64,000 nt of DNA, taken from the NCBI RefSeq assembly GCF_003259845.1, contig NZ_QLMJ01000023.1, positions 1 to 64,000 of the forward strand, read 5' to 3'. This document shows, piece by piece, positions 42,817-50,914 of the stretch. Numbering within the stretch: position 1 is the stretch's first letter; each line of letters starts with the position of its first letter. This DNA comes from Actinoplanes lutulentus. GTDB taxonomy: Bacteria > Actinomycetota > Actinomycetes > Mycobacteriales > Micromonosporaceae. Under the pieces are notes generated by a model. It saw nothing but the letters and a program-made list of their open reading frames with translations, searched no databases and had not been told where the DNA came from. The position numbers and the translations under genes are program-made.

Positions 42817-44697
42817 TCAGGAACGATCTCCAGGACGCAGGTGGTGCCGCTGCCGCTTCTTCTCCTCCAGATATCCGGCGTGCGCGTGCCGGGTGCTGTG
42901 CAGGGTGGCGATCTCCGCGACCGGCACGTCCCACCAGGCCTCCGAGGACGGTCCGGCGGCGAGCGGGTCGGTCTCGATGTGCACGACGGTCAGGCGTTCC
43001 GACTCGCGGGCCTGCTTCAGCGCTTCGACCAGGTCGTTCGCGGTCCGGCAGCGGATCACCGCGGCGCCCAGGCTCTCCGCGTTGGCGGCCAGGTCGACCG
43101 GCAGCCGCGCGCCGTCGTAATCGCCGGTGGCCGCGGTCTTGTACCGGTAGGCGGTGCCGAAACGCTGCGATCCGACCGACTGGGAGAGGGCGCCGATCGA
43201 CGCGAACCCGTGGTTCTGCACCAGCACCACGATCAGCTTCACGCCTTCGGCGATCGCGGTGACCAGCTCCTGCGCCATCATCAGGTAGGAGCCGTCGCCG
43301 ACCAGCGCGTACACCTCGCGGCCCGGGTCGGCCAGCTTGATGCCGAGCGCCCCGGCGATCTCGAATCCCATGCAGGAGTACCCGTACTCGACGTGATACT
43401 GCTTCGGATCCCGCACGCGCCACAGTCGCTGCAGGTCACCGGGCATGCTGCCGGCCGCCTGCACCACGACGTCGCGTGCTCCGCACGCTTCGTTCACCAC
43501 CCCGATCACCTCGGCCTGCGTGGGCAGCTCACCCTGTCTCCCCCGGTACGCCTTTTCGACCACGCCCTGCCATGTCGCCACATCGTCCCGGAAGTCCCCG
43601 GTGAACCGCCGCCCGTGCAGGGCCGGCCGCAACGCGGTGAGCCCGGCCCGCGCGTCACCGACCAGGGGCAGCGCGGAGAGTTTGCCCGCGTCGAAGCCGG
43701 CGACGTTGAGGTTCACGAACCGCACCGCCGGGTGCTGGAACACGCTGCGCGACGCCGTGGTGAAGTCGCTGTACCGGGTGCCGATGCCGAGCACCACGTC
43801 GGCATGCCCGGCCAGCCGGTTCGCCACCGGGTTGCCGGTCGCGCCGACGCCGCCGACCGCGTTCGGGTGGTCCCAGGCGAGCGCGCCCTTGCCGGCCTGG
43901 GTGTCGGCGACCGGGATCCCGGTCTCCCGGGCGAACCGGTCCAGCGCCGCCGACGCCTCGGAGTAGATCACCCCGCCGCCCGCGATGATCAGCGGCCGGG
44001 CGGCGCCCCGGATCGCCGCGGCGGCCCGCTCGACCGAAAGGGGGTCCGGCGCCGGGCGGGTCACGTGCCACACCCGTTTCGCGAACAGCTCGTCCGGGAA
44101 GTCGTACGCCTCGGCTTGCACGTCCTGGGGCAGGCAGAGGGTGACCGCGCCGGTCTCGGCCGGGTCGGTCAGGACCCGCATCGCGCCGAGCAGAGCCTGC
44201 GGCAGCTGCTCGGGCCGCCAGACCCGGTCGAAGAACTTCGACAGTGGACGGAACGCGTCGTTGACCGTCACGTCCCCGGATCGGGGATCCTCCAGCTCCT
44301 GCAGCACCGGTGTGGCGGCCCGGGTGGCGAAGACGTCCGAGGGCAGCAGCAGCACCGGCAGCCGGTTGACCGTGGCGAGGGCCGCGCCGGTGAGCATGTT
44401 GGTCGAGCCGGGGCCGATCGAGGTGGTGCAGGCCAGGGTGGAGAGCCGGTTCTTCATCCGGGCGTACCCGGCGGCGGTGTGCACCATCGCCTGCTCGTTG
44501 CGGGCCAGGATGTACGGCATCTCCGGCCGGTTGTCGCGTTGTGCCTGCAACAGGGCCTGACCGATGCCGGCCACGTTGCCGTGCCCGAAGATGCCGAGGA
44601 ACCCGGCGATCGCGCGCTGCTCGGCGCCGTCGCGTTCGGTCCACTGCGCGGCCAGGAACTTCACGACCGCCTGCGCGACGGTGAGCCGGTGCTTCAC
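42817..44697 (-). CDS. iolD: 3D-(3,5/4)-trihydroxycyclohexane-1,2-dione hydrolase IolD
   Basis: The 626-residue thiamine-diphosphate enzyme opens the ring of the inositol intermediate THcHDO. It has the three TPP-enzyme domains. EQAMVHTAAGYARMK near 68 contains the TPP-activating Glu, and GDGSYLMMAQELVTAIAEGVK with following NHGFASIG is the Mg-TPP motif. Sequence and length fit IolD rather than acetolactate synthase. It overlaps iolB by four bases and precedes the binding-protein gene. Confidence 0.95.
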   Translation of the reverse strand: MKHRLTVAQAVVKFLAAQWTERDGAEQRAIAGFLGIFGHGNVAGIGQALLQAQRDNRPEMPYILARNEQAMVHTAAGYARMKNRLSTLACTTSIGPGSTNMLTGAALATVNRLPVLLLPSDVFATRAATPVLQELEDPRSGDVTVNDAFRPLSKFFDRVWRPEQLPQALLGAMRVLTDPAETGAVTLCLPQDVQAEAYDFPDELFAKRVWHVTRPAPDPLSVERAAAAIRGAARPLIIAGGGVIYSEASAALDRFARETGIPVADTQAGKGALAWDHPNAVGGVGATGNPVANRLAGHADVVLGIGTRYSDFTTASRSVFQHPAVRFVNLNVAGFDAGKLSALPLVGDARAGLTALRPALHGRRFTGDFRDDVATWQGVVEKAYRGRQGELPTQAEVIGVVNEACGARDVVVQAAGSMPGDLQRLWRVRDPKQYHVEYGYSCMGFEIAGALGIKLADPGREVYALVGDGSYLMMAQELVTAIAEGVKLIVVLVQNHGFASIGALSQSVGSQRFGTAYRYKTAATGDYDGARLPVDLAANAESLGAAVIRCRTANDLVEALKQARESERLTVVHIETDPLAAGPSSEAWWDVPVAEIATLHSTRHAHAGYLEEKKRQRHHLRPGDRS

Positions 44698-45584
44698 GCT
44701 CGTCTCCGTTCCCTGACCGAGGTGAGCGGCAGCCGGGGGTCGATCTCCTGGCCGGCCCAGCGGCCGCGCACCCAGCCGTGCGCCGGGTCGTCGCGGACCT
44801 CCCAGCGGCGCTCGCCGGGCCCGGCCATCACGTTGAGGTAGTACAGGTCGTACCCGGGCACGGCCATCGACGGGCCGTGCCAGCCGTACGGGACGAGGAC
44901 CACGTCGCCGGTGCGGACCTCGGCGCAGACGTCGATCGGCCGGTCACCGTCGCCGTAGACGCGCTGGAAACCGGTGCCCGGCCCGCCGCCCGGGCTGGTC
45001 GTCACCTCGAAGTAGTAGATCTCTTCGAGACAGGACTCGCCGGGGCCTTCCTCGTCGTGCTTGTGCGGCGGGTACGAGGACCAGTTCCCGCCCGGGGTCA
45101 GCACCTCGCACGCGATCAGGCGGTCGGTCTCGAAGGCCTCGGGCGTACAGAAGTTGTTGACCTGTCTGCTGGCCTGGCCGGCGCCGCGCAGCTCGACCGG
45201 GACGTCCTCGGCCGGGCCGTACCGGAACGGCAGCTTGCGGCCGGCGCGGGCGGCAGGCAGCGCGAAACGGCCGCCGTTCGGCGCGCGCAGGGTGACCGCG
45301 GAGTCCCGCGGCAGGTAGGCGAAGTCGGTCACCCGGGAGAAGACGCTGCGGCGGCCGGTGAGGGTAAGGCGTTCGTCGTCGCAGGCCACGTCACAGCCCC
45401 CGGCCAGTGGCAGGACCAGCATCTCGTCGTTACCGGTCACGAACCGGACCCGCCCGCCGACCGGCAGCGCCACCACGCGCAGTCCGCTGTAGTGCCAGCC
45501 GGCGTTCTCCGGGCTGACCATCACGTCGTACGGTCGCTCGGCGGAGCTGCCACGCCGGACAAGAGGGTTGACGCCTGCGGGCAT
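44694..45584 (-). CDS. iolB: 5-deoxy-glucuronate isomerase IolB
   Basis: The 296-residue bicupin isomerises 5-deoxy-glucuronate, the step after IolD. Cupin residues are visible in GGNWSSYPPHKHDEE (metal His pair) and VLVPYGWHGPSMAVPGYDLYYLN. GGAAGGA precedes the ATG. It is the first gene of the iolB-iolD-binding-protein operon. The rest of the pathway (iolG, iolE, iolC, iolA) is not in this window. Confidence 0.95.
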   Translation of the reverse strand: MPAGVNPLVRRGSSAERPYDVMVSPENAGWHYSGLRVVALPVGGRVRFVTGNDEMLVLPLAGGCDVACDDERLTLTGRRSVFSRVTDFAYLPRDSAVTLRAPNGGRFALPAARAGRKLPFRYGPAEDVPVELRGAGQASRQVNNFCTPEAFETDRLIACEVLTPGGNWSSYPPHKHDEEGPGESCLEEIYYFEVTTSPGGGPGTGFQRVYGDGDRPIDVCAEVRTGDVVLVPYGWHGPSMAVPGYDLYYLNVMAGPGERRWEVRDDPAHGWVRGRWAGQEIDPRLPLTSVRERRRA

Positions 45585-45617
45585 GCGTGGTCCTTCCGGC
45601 CGGCCATGGGCGTGTTC

Positions 45618-45648
45618 ACCCAGCGGTAGCCGATCAGCAACGCTGGGT
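45618..45648. promoter_or_regulatory. Inverted repeat in the iolB leader
   Basis: ACCCAGCG (45618-45625) and CGCTGGGT (45641-45648) are perfect arms with a 15-base spacer, 34-64 bases before iolB. A small palindrome GTAATTAC lies further up at 45665-45672. They may bind an inositol-responsive regulator, which is not encoded here. Confidence 0.4.
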
Positions 45649-45696
45649 TGGACCTGGTTTCGATGTAATTACGGCGGGCCCTCCGCGTCAATACCC

Positions 45697-45736
45697 AAAA
45701 AGCCGGGGTACAGGCTGTTCGCCCATACCCCGGCCT
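45697..45736 (-). terminator. Intrinsic terminator of the GPP34-APC-GNAT operon
   Basis: GCCGGGGTA (45702-45710) pairs with TACCCCGGC (45726-45734). In the leftward direction the stem is followed by CTTTTT, a classical T-tract, 20 bases after the GNAT stop. Confidence 0.88.
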
Positions 45737-45755
45737 CTTGACCGAGCTGCTCCGA

Positions 45756-46358
45756 TCAGGATGCGGCGCGCCACATCCGGTAGAACGCGGTGCCGTCCGG
45801 CAGGTAGATCTCGCACGGATCCATCGGCTGGTATCCGTGGCGGCGGTACAGGCGCACGTTGTTCTGGTTGGTCGCTTCCAGGTACGCGGCCGTGCCGTTC
45901 GCGTCGAGCTCGTCGTGCACGTGCTTCATCATCAGGCTGCCGAGGCTCTTGCCCTGCTCCGACGGGCGGACCCCGAGGAAGGCCAGGTGCCAGTGCGGCT
46001 CGTGCGGGTGGTTCTTGTCGAAGAGCTCACCCAGGGCGCCGAAACGCTCGAAGTGGTCGCCGGTGATCGTTTCGAGACGCTCCATGTAGGCCTCGGCCTC
46101 GGGGAGGTCGGTCACCCGGTCGAACCACACCGCGGCGGCGGCGTATCCACCGTCCGGGTGATCGATGACCTCGATCCGGCCCTGCTTGAAGGCGGTCTCC
46201 GACTCCAGGCTGAAGAAACCGGCCATCACCGTCTCGCGCTCGGCCGGAACCGGGACGAGGTAGTGGTTCGCGGCCAGGTCGTCGAAGGCGTTCGAGATGA
46301 ACGCGCCGACGGTCTCGACCTCGTCCTCGCGGATCGGGCGGATCACCGGGTCACTCAT
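45756..46358 (-). CDS. GNAT-family N-acetyltransferase
   Basis: The 200-residue protein has the GNAT acetyl-CoA site LAFLGVRPSEQGKSLGSLMM (beta4 and the Q/R-x-x-G-x-G/A-like loop) and the C-terminal ATNQNNVRLYRRHGYQ motif. It resembles the actinobacterial group acting on small amines. Its ATG overlaps the APC permease stop (46355-46358), so it is probably coupled to that transporter, possibly acetylating an imported amine or amino acid; that link is inference. Confidence 0.9.
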   Translation of the reverse strand: MSDPVIRPIREDEVETVGAFISNAFDDLAANHYLVPVPAERETVMAGFFSLESETAFKQGRIEVIDHPDGGYAAAAVWFDRVTDLPEAEAYMERLETITGDHFERFGALGELFDKNHPHEPHWHLAFLGVRPSEQGKSLGSLMMKHVHDELDANGTAAYLEATNQNNVRLYRRHGYQPMDPCEIYLPDGTAFYRMWRAAS

Positions 46359-47860
46359 CGCGACTCCGTCTCGTTGAGCGCCGCCGCGAAGCCACCGGTG
46401 GTGGTGGCGCTGCGCGAACCGAGGCCGATGCCGTTGTAGATCTGCGGGCGGGCCGAGCGCAGGTAGAGCGCCCAGAGGATGCCGCCGGCCAGCAGCACCG
46501 CGAACGAGAGCGGCACCACGATGGCCGGGGTGCTGCCCGGCTCGACACCGAGCAGCCCGGCGATGTTGTCGATCGCCAGGTACGACATCACCAGCAGCGC
46601 GACCGAGCTGATCAGCGGAGCGACGACCCGGTGCAGGACGTCCTCGCCCTCCGGCTTGCGGGCGAAGTACCCGATGACCGCGAACGAGGTGATCGTGACG
46701 AGCAGCAGGACGCCGAGGCCACCACCGGTGCCGCCCCAGAAGAAGAGCTGGACCAGCGGGTCCCAGCCGAAGACCGCGTAGGCGACGATCACGATGAGGC
46801 CGACCGCCGACTGGGCGAGCGAGCCGTTCTTCGGCGCGCCGGTGCCCGGCACGGTACGGCCGAACGCGCGGGGCAGCACGCCCTCGCGGCCGAGCGAGAA
46901 CATGTACCGGGCGATGATGTTGTGGAACGAGATCATCGCGGCGATCAGCGAGGTCAGGAACAGGATGTGCCCGAGGTGCAGGGCGGCGCTGCCGAGCGGC
47001 ACGGCGGCCAGGTTGAAGAAGAGCTCGGGGCCCTCCTCGCCGGCACGCTGGACCACGTTGTCACCGGCCGCGGAGATCATCGCCCAGGAGGCGAACGCGT
47101 AGATGACGGCGATCATGGCGACGGCGATGTAGGTGGCGCGCGGAACCGTGCGACGCGGGTCGCGGGACTCCTCGCTGAAGACCACCGACTGCTCGAAGCC
47201 GACGAAGCCGGTGACCGCCATGACCAGCAGCGCGCCGGAACCGGCACCGACCAGGGTGCCCGGGTCGAGAGCCGCGGTCGACGGGGTGAAGCCGTCGGTG
47301 AAGATCTCGGCGAACGCGAAGACCAGGGTCAGCACGATCTCGGCGACCAGCAGGGTGGCCAGGACCTTGCCGTTGACGGCGACGTCACGGACACCGAGGA
47401 TCGCGACGAGCGCCCAGGCGATCAGCGCGATGCCCCACCACGGGGCGTCCACGCCGAACCAGTCGAGGAACAGCGGCTGGGCGATGGCGCCGAAACCGCC
47501 GTACGACGCGACCTGGAACATGTTGTACGACAGCAGCGCGACCCAGGACGCCCCGACGCCGATCGGCCGGCCGAGACCCTGAGCGATGTACGCGTAGAAC
47601 GCGCCGGCGTTGGCGATGTGCCGGGCCATGGCGACGTAGCCGACCGAGAAGATCGCGAGCACCAGGGCGACCGCGAGGAACGCGATGGCGATGCCGGTCA
47701 GGCCGGTCACGGCGAGGCCGGTCGGGACGACGCCCGCGACAACGGTCAGCGGCGCGGCCGCCGACATCATGAAGAAGACGATCGCGGCGACGCCGAGCCG
47801 GTCGCGGGCCAGGGCGTCGGAGAGCTGACTTCCAGGGGGTTTGGTTGCGGTCGAGGACAC
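46355..47860 (-). CDS. APC-superfamily amino-acid permease
   Basis: The 501-residue membrane protein has about 12-14 hydrophobic segments. The N-terminal LGVAAIVFFMMSAAAPLTVVAG and middle GFVGFEQSVVFSEESRDPRRTVPRA match the APC permease type common in actinomycetes. GTG 47860 has CTGGAG upstream; the long open frame before it runs antisense to nothing recognisable and overlaps the GPP34 gene. The predicted substrate is an amino acid or amine. It lies 44 bases after GPP34 and is coupled to the GNAT gene. Confidence 0.9.
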   Translation of the reverse strand: MSSTATKPPGSQLSDALARDRLGVAAIVFFMMSAAAPLTVVAGVVPTGLAVTGLTGIAIAFLAVALVLAIFSVGYVAMARHIANAGAFYAYIAQGLGRPIGVGASWVALLSYNMFQVASYGGFGAIAQPLFLDWFGVDAPWWGIALIAWALVAILGVRDVAVNGKVLATLLVAEIVLTLVFAFAEIFTDGFTPSTAALDPGTLVGAGSGALLVMAVTGFVGFEQSVVFSEESRDPRRTVPRATYIAVAMIAVIYAFASWAMISAAGDNVVQRAGEEGPELFFNLAAVPLGSAALHLGHILFLTSLIAAMISFHNIIARYMFSLGREGVLPRAFGRTVPGTGAPKNGSLAQSAVGLIVIVAYAVFGWDPLVQLFFWGGTGGGLGVLLLVTITSFAVIGYFARKPEGEDVLHRVVAPLISSVALLVMSYLAIDNIAGLLGVEPGSTPAIVVPLSFAVLLAGGILWALYLRSARPQIYNGIGLGSRSATTTGGFAAALNETESR

Positions 47861-47904
47861 GCTGACTCCAGGATTTTTCTGTGTGGGGGTGGGTGTGAGG
47901 CGGG

Positions 47905-48555
47905 TCAGGCGCGCCGGGCCATGACAGCGTCGCCGACGGCCGCCTCGGCCTGGGCGACGAGTTGCTGCAACATGGCCGGGAAGAGCCGGCGGAACTGTTC
48001 GAACAGCCCGGCCCGGTCGCGGGCGTTGAGGGTGGCGAGCACGTGCTGGTCCAGGCCGGTGGCGAGGATCAGCCCGGCGAGGAGCAGGTCGGCCACGTCG
48101 AGGGGCTCGTCGCGGGAGACCTTGGTACGGATGCGGGTGGCCGGCCAGCCGGCGGTCATCGAGTCGGCGGGGACGAACGAGACCTTGGTGCTGAGCAGGC
48201 CGCGCTTCTCCACCCGCTTGATCAGACCGGGCCGGGCAAGGCGGCGCTCGACCAGGTCGGTGGCGATGCCGGTGGAGAGGTACGACAGCCAGTTGCGTAC
48301 GCCGTGCTGCCCTGCTTCCCGGCGTAGCTGCTCCAGCACGGCGGTCGTCGCGGCGTCGCCGGTCGGCCGTTCGTCGATGACCACGAGCTCGGTCTCGACC
48401 AGGTCGACGCGCCGCCACAACATCAACTCGCCGAGCAGTGCCGCGCCGAGACCGAGGCCGAGTGTGGCCGGTGACAGCAGGGACTTGCCACGAATCGTGT
48501 CGTGAGCAGTTAGATACAGGTCATCCGCGGGCGGAAGCTGCGGCGGGGACGCCAC
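47905..48555 (-). CDS. GPP34 (GOLPH3/Vps74-like) protein
   Basis: The 216-residue protein matches the GPP34 family: LYLTAHD near the start, LGLGLGAALLGELMLWRRVDL, and a C-terminal LLLAGLILATGLDQHVLA. In eukaryotes GOLPH3 binds PI4P at the Golgi, but bacterial members, abundant in actinomycetes, have no settled role and may contact membrane lipids. It is the first gene of the operon with the APC permease and GNAT. It has no signal peptide. Confidence 0.88.
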   Translation of the reverse strand: MASPPQLPPADDLYLTAHDTIRGKSLLSPATLGLGLGAALLGELMLWRRVDLVETELVVIDERPTGDAATTAVLEQLRREAGQHGVRNWLSYLSTGIATDLVERRLARPGLIKRVEKRGLLSTKVSFVPADSMTAGWPATRIRTKVSRDEPLDVADLLLAGLILATGLDQHVLATLNARDRAGLFEQFRRLFPAMLQQLVAQAEAAVGDAVMARRA

Positions 48556-48771
48556 TGCTCGGTCTCCTCTCGACGCCTTGGGAAATGCCCGCGCTGTTCA
48601 CCTTGAGTAATGTGGTGACGAATCACGAAGCAATTACTGTTCGCTCCCCCCGGCGCGACCGGAGGTAGCCTGCCAGCTCTCGCGTCCAGGCGCAACGTCC
48701 AGATGAGACAAATGTCGTCTCCACAGTGGGCGTTGTTGATCACACTCTTGGACAGGGAATTTGAGCGTCGA

Positions 48772-48846
48772 TCAATAAACGAAGACGCGTTGTTGGATCT
48801 CGTCAATATTTAATGTCATCAACTTATTTTCAAGATCGTCTTTCAT
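48772..48846 (-). other. 24-codon open frame in the A/T-rich island
   Basis: ATG 48846 opens a frame (MKDDLENKLMTLNIDEIQQR...) ended by TGA at 48772. The peptide is polar and acidic, unlike GC-rich random translation, but no ribosome site is seen. It could be a small peptide gene, a remnant of a foreign gene, or chance in an A/T-rich promoter. Confidence 0.2.
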
Positions 48847-48889
48847 ACGCCCGGGGTTCGGCGCAGCGTGATCACGATCCTGGGGAAAC

Positions 48890-48929
48890 TACTCAGAGTA
48901 ACTACGCTCGGGGATAGTTGACCGGTCAA
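48890..48929. promoter_or_regulatory. Two dyads upstream of the dioxygenase
   Basis: TACTCAGAGTA (48890-48900) is a 5+1+5 palindrome and TTGACCGGTCAA (48918-48929) is a perfect 12-bp palindrome. Both lie within 91 bases of the GTG start at 48981 and could bind a dimeric repressor. Confidence 0.4.
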
Positions 48930-48980
48930 GCAACGCGGGCTACGGTGGTGGTGAATGGTTGAAGCTTCAAGGAGGCCACC

Positions 48981-49748
48981 GTGCGGATGCCCGCGCTTTT
49001 CCTCAGTCACGGCGCCCCGCCACTGGTCGACGACCCCACCTGGGTCGCCCAGCTGCAGGAGCTGGCCGCCGGGCTCCCCCGCCCCACGGCGATCCTGATG
49101 GCGTCCGCGCACTGGGAGTCGGCGCCGCTGATGCTCGGTGCCACCACGACGGCGCCGCTGGTCTACGACTTCGGCGGATTCGCGGCGAAGTACTACCAGG
49201 TGAAATACCCGGCGCCCGGCGCACCCGAGCTGGCCGACCGGGTCGCCGCGCTGATGCCGGACTCGCAGACGGTCGCGCGGACGAACCGGGGCCTGGACCA
49301 CGGGGCCTACGTGCCGCTCACCGTGATGTACCCGGACGCCGACATCCCGGTGCTGCAGATGTCGCTGCCCACCCTGGAACCCGACGCGCTGCTCGACCTG
49401 GGCGCCCGGCTCGCGCCGCTGCGCGACGAGGGCGTGCTGATCGTCGGCTCCGGGTTCACCACGCACGGGCTGCCGTTCCTGCGCGACTGGCGCCCGGAGG
49501 CGAACGCGCCGGGCTGGTCCCGCGAGTTCGACGCGTGGGCGGCCGAGACCCTGGCGCGCGGCGCTGTCGACGAACTGGCCGCGTTCCGGACCCTCGCCCC
49601 CGGGATGCCGTACGCCCACCCGACGATCGAGCACTTCGCGCCGATGTTCCTGACCCTGGGCGCCTCGGGCGACCCGGAGGCGGCACCCGAGCAGCCGGTC
49701 GACGGCTTCTGGATGGGCCTGTCCAAGCGCTCCTTCCAGACCGCCTGA
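48981..49748 (+). CDS. LigB-type extradiol dioxygenase (4,5-DOPA dioxygenase-like)
   Basis: The 255-residue protein is a class III extradiol ring-cleavage enzyme of the DODA group. Metal-site His occur in FLSHGAPPLV, ASAHWES, LDHGAYVPL and GFTTHGLPF. It probably uses non-haem Fe(II) to cleave a catechol. AAGGAGG precedes the GTG start. No other aromatic-degradation gene is adjacent, so its substrate is unknown; relatives also act on DOPA-like natural-product precursors. Confidence 0.9.
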   Translation: MRMPALFLSHGAPPLVDDPTWVAQLQELAAGLPRPTAILMASAHWESAPLMLGATTTAPLVYDFGGFAAKYYQVKYPAPGAPELADRVAALMPDSQTVARTNRGLDHGAYVPLTVMYPDADIPVLQMSLPTLEPDALLDLGARLAPLRDEGVLIVGSGFTTHGLPFLRDWRPEANAPGWSREFDAWAAETLARGAVDELAAFRTLAPGMPYAHPTIEHFAPMFLTLGASGDPEAAPEQPVDGFWMGLSKRSFQTA

Positions 49749-49752
49749 GCCC

Positions 49753-49784
49753 AGCCCCGCCGCAGCTCAGCCCCGCCGCAGCTC
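49753..49784. repeat. 16-bp tandem duplication after the dioxygenase gene
   Basis: AGCCCCGCCGCAGCTC is present twice in direct tandem (49753-49768 and 49769-49784), four bases after the dioxygenase stop codon. Confidence 0.9.
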
Positions 49785-49858
49785 AGCCCGATCGACAGCC
49801 GGCGCCGGGGGTCAGCGCCGGGGGCGGGGTCGGCGCCGAGCAGCGCCGGAGGTCAGAC

Positions 49859-49903
49859 CGTGTGTCGATTTCGGGTTCGATACGGCCCCTAAATCGACAC
49901 ACG
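49859..49903. terminator. Perfect 13-bp inverted repeat
   Basis: CGTGTGTCGATTT (49859-49871) and AAATCGACACACG (49891-49903) pair perfectly with a 19-base loop. It lies 110 bases after the dioxygenase stop and may terminate that transcript. Confidence 0.5.
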
Positions 49904-49989
49904 CTCCGCGATTCGCCGGCCCGTGTCGGCTTGGGGTTCGATAGGACCCGTTGGAAATAACTCGGGCGTTTCCGATTTGTCCGGTGGTC

Positions 49990-50017
49990 CGGGTGCCAGC
50001 GCATGCGCTGGCACCCG
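49990..50017. repeat. 28-bp perfect palindrome
   Basis: The half-site CGGGTGCCAGCGCA is followed directly by its exact reverse complement, centred at 50003.5, with no spacer. It lies within copy B of the composite repeat. It could be a cruciform, a protein-binding site or a transcript stem. Confidence 0.9.
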
Positions 50018-50091
50018 TCCGGCTCCGTCAGCCCGTGCCGGATACGGCCGTCCAGCGCCAACTATGCCGGGCGAATGCTGACATGAGTGCG

Positions 50092-50231
50092 GGTCCCGGA
50101 TCCCGGATCCCGGATCCCGGATCCCGGATCCCGGATCCCGGATCCCGGATCCCGGATCTTGGATCTTGGATCTTGGATCTTGGATCTTGGATCTTGGATC
50201 CCGGATCCCGGGTCCCGGATCCCGGATCTTG
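50092..50231. repeat. Heptamer array, exactly 20 units
   Basis: The order is 1 GGTCCCG, 8 GATCCCG, 6 GATCTTG, 2 GATCCCG, 1 GGTCCCG, 1 GATCCCG and 1 GATCTTG, 140 bp with no interruptions. At the matching point in copy A only one such unit (GGTCTTG at 12842-12848) is present. Confidence 0.95.
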
Positions 50232-50241
50232 GAGCTGCGGT

Positions 50242-50365
50242 GGCGAGCCGTAGCTCAGACATGTCATCGGGGTCCGATAACAGTGCTGGACGACGGCTCG
50301 GGACGGCGAGCCGTAGGCCAGACGTGTTATTCGGGTCCGATGACGTAGGTGAGCTACGGCTCGCC
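50242..50365. repeat. Nested palindromic element (copy B)
   Basis: The outer arms GGCGAGCCGTAGCTC (50242-50256) and GAGCTACGGCTCGCC (50351-50365) are a perfect 15-bp inverted repeat. The inner arms 50277-50299 and 50308-50330 match at 18 of 23 positions. The layout is the same as copy A at 12861-12980. Confidence 0.75.
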
Positions 50366-50414
50366 CGCGGCAAACCCGCCTCCGGCCAAGCGCGCTACCA
50401 GCCAACGCGGTACC

Positions 50415-50466
50415 GGCTCGTGCTTATGGTCGTGCGCGGGCCGAAGCACGACCGTAAGCACGAGCC
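50415..50466. repeat. Stem-loop module (copy B)
   Basis: Arms of 21 bases (50415-50435 and 50446-50466) pair at 20 of 21 positions with a 10-base loop GCGGGCCGAA. Copy A has the same loop sequence with shorter arms. A second stem (GCGCTTGTGGTCG at 50482-50494 with 50512-50524) follows. Confidence 0.8.
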
Positions 50467-50886
50467 GGACACGGTCGGCCAGCGCTTGTGGTCGCTGACA
50501 GGGCTCAAACACGACCACAAGCGCCAGCCGGACAACCGTGCTGTTCAGCCGAGCGCCGGCTCTACACCACGGCTGCCGGCTGTCGCGCACGGCGACCACG
50601 ACGTACAGCCGGCCCGGAGAACTCGCGGCGGTAGGCGGTGCAGTCGGGAAACGCCGGGTTATCTCCTGCGAGCCCAGCCGCGCCCTAACTCGACACGCAT
50701 CGGTGGGGTGCTCGCGGCATGTCGTTGAAGCGTCTGAGCGGCGGACCCGAGCGGTGAGGCGGGGCGCGGAACCGGTGAGTGGGCACCGGTAGCGAAAGTG
50801 GCGTGACGGCCTGGAGCCGGCAATGGGTCGCCGGGGGTGGCACGGGCCTCCTGCGAAACGCGTACTGAAGAAGTGAGGATGAAGAA

Positions 50887-50914
50887 ACGGCCCGGCGGAG
50901 GACCGCCGGGCCGT
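50887..50914 (-). terminator. Terminator of the terC gene
   Basis: ACGGCCCGGCGG (50887-50898) pairs perfectly with CCGCCGGGCCGT (50903-50914), loop AGGA. It begins six bases after the terC stop in the leftward direction and is followed there by TTTCTTC. Confidence 0.88.

Larger units (their letters stand above)
48556..48980. other. Divergent region with an A/T-rich island
   Basis: It lies between the divergent GPP34 and dioxygenase genes. Bases about 48755-48850 are much more A/T-rich than the rest of the window. A 24-codon ATG frame lies inside on the minus strand (48772-48846). Two dyads sit before the dioxygenase gene (48890-48900 and 48918-48929). Confidence 0.6.
49859..50524. repeat. 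Composite dispersed repeat, copy B
   Basis: It holds the same ordered blocks as copy A (12642-13118): TGTCGATTTCGGGTTCGATA, TTTCCGATTTGTCCGGTGG, ACTATGCCGG, ATCTTGGAG, GGCGAGCCGTAGCTCAG, GAGCTACGGCTCGCC and GGTCGTGCGCGG..CGAA..CACGACCGTAA. It is longer than A because of the heptamer array and extra palindromes. Like A, it lies between convergent genes. Confidence 0.7.

Noticed and set aside
48510..48806. 98-codon minus-strand frame with a Cys-containing segment, considered as a lanthipeptide-like precursor
   Set aside because: It starts at a TTG without ribosome site, overlaps the GPP34 start, has no leader motif I can recognise and no modification enzyme gene nearby.
49951..50728. Open frames with Ile-Pro-Asp-Pro-Gly-Ser repeats on both strands
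   Set aside because: They are produced by the stop-free heptamer array, which gives a 21-bp (7-residue) repeat in every frame. No ribosome site or homology supports them.
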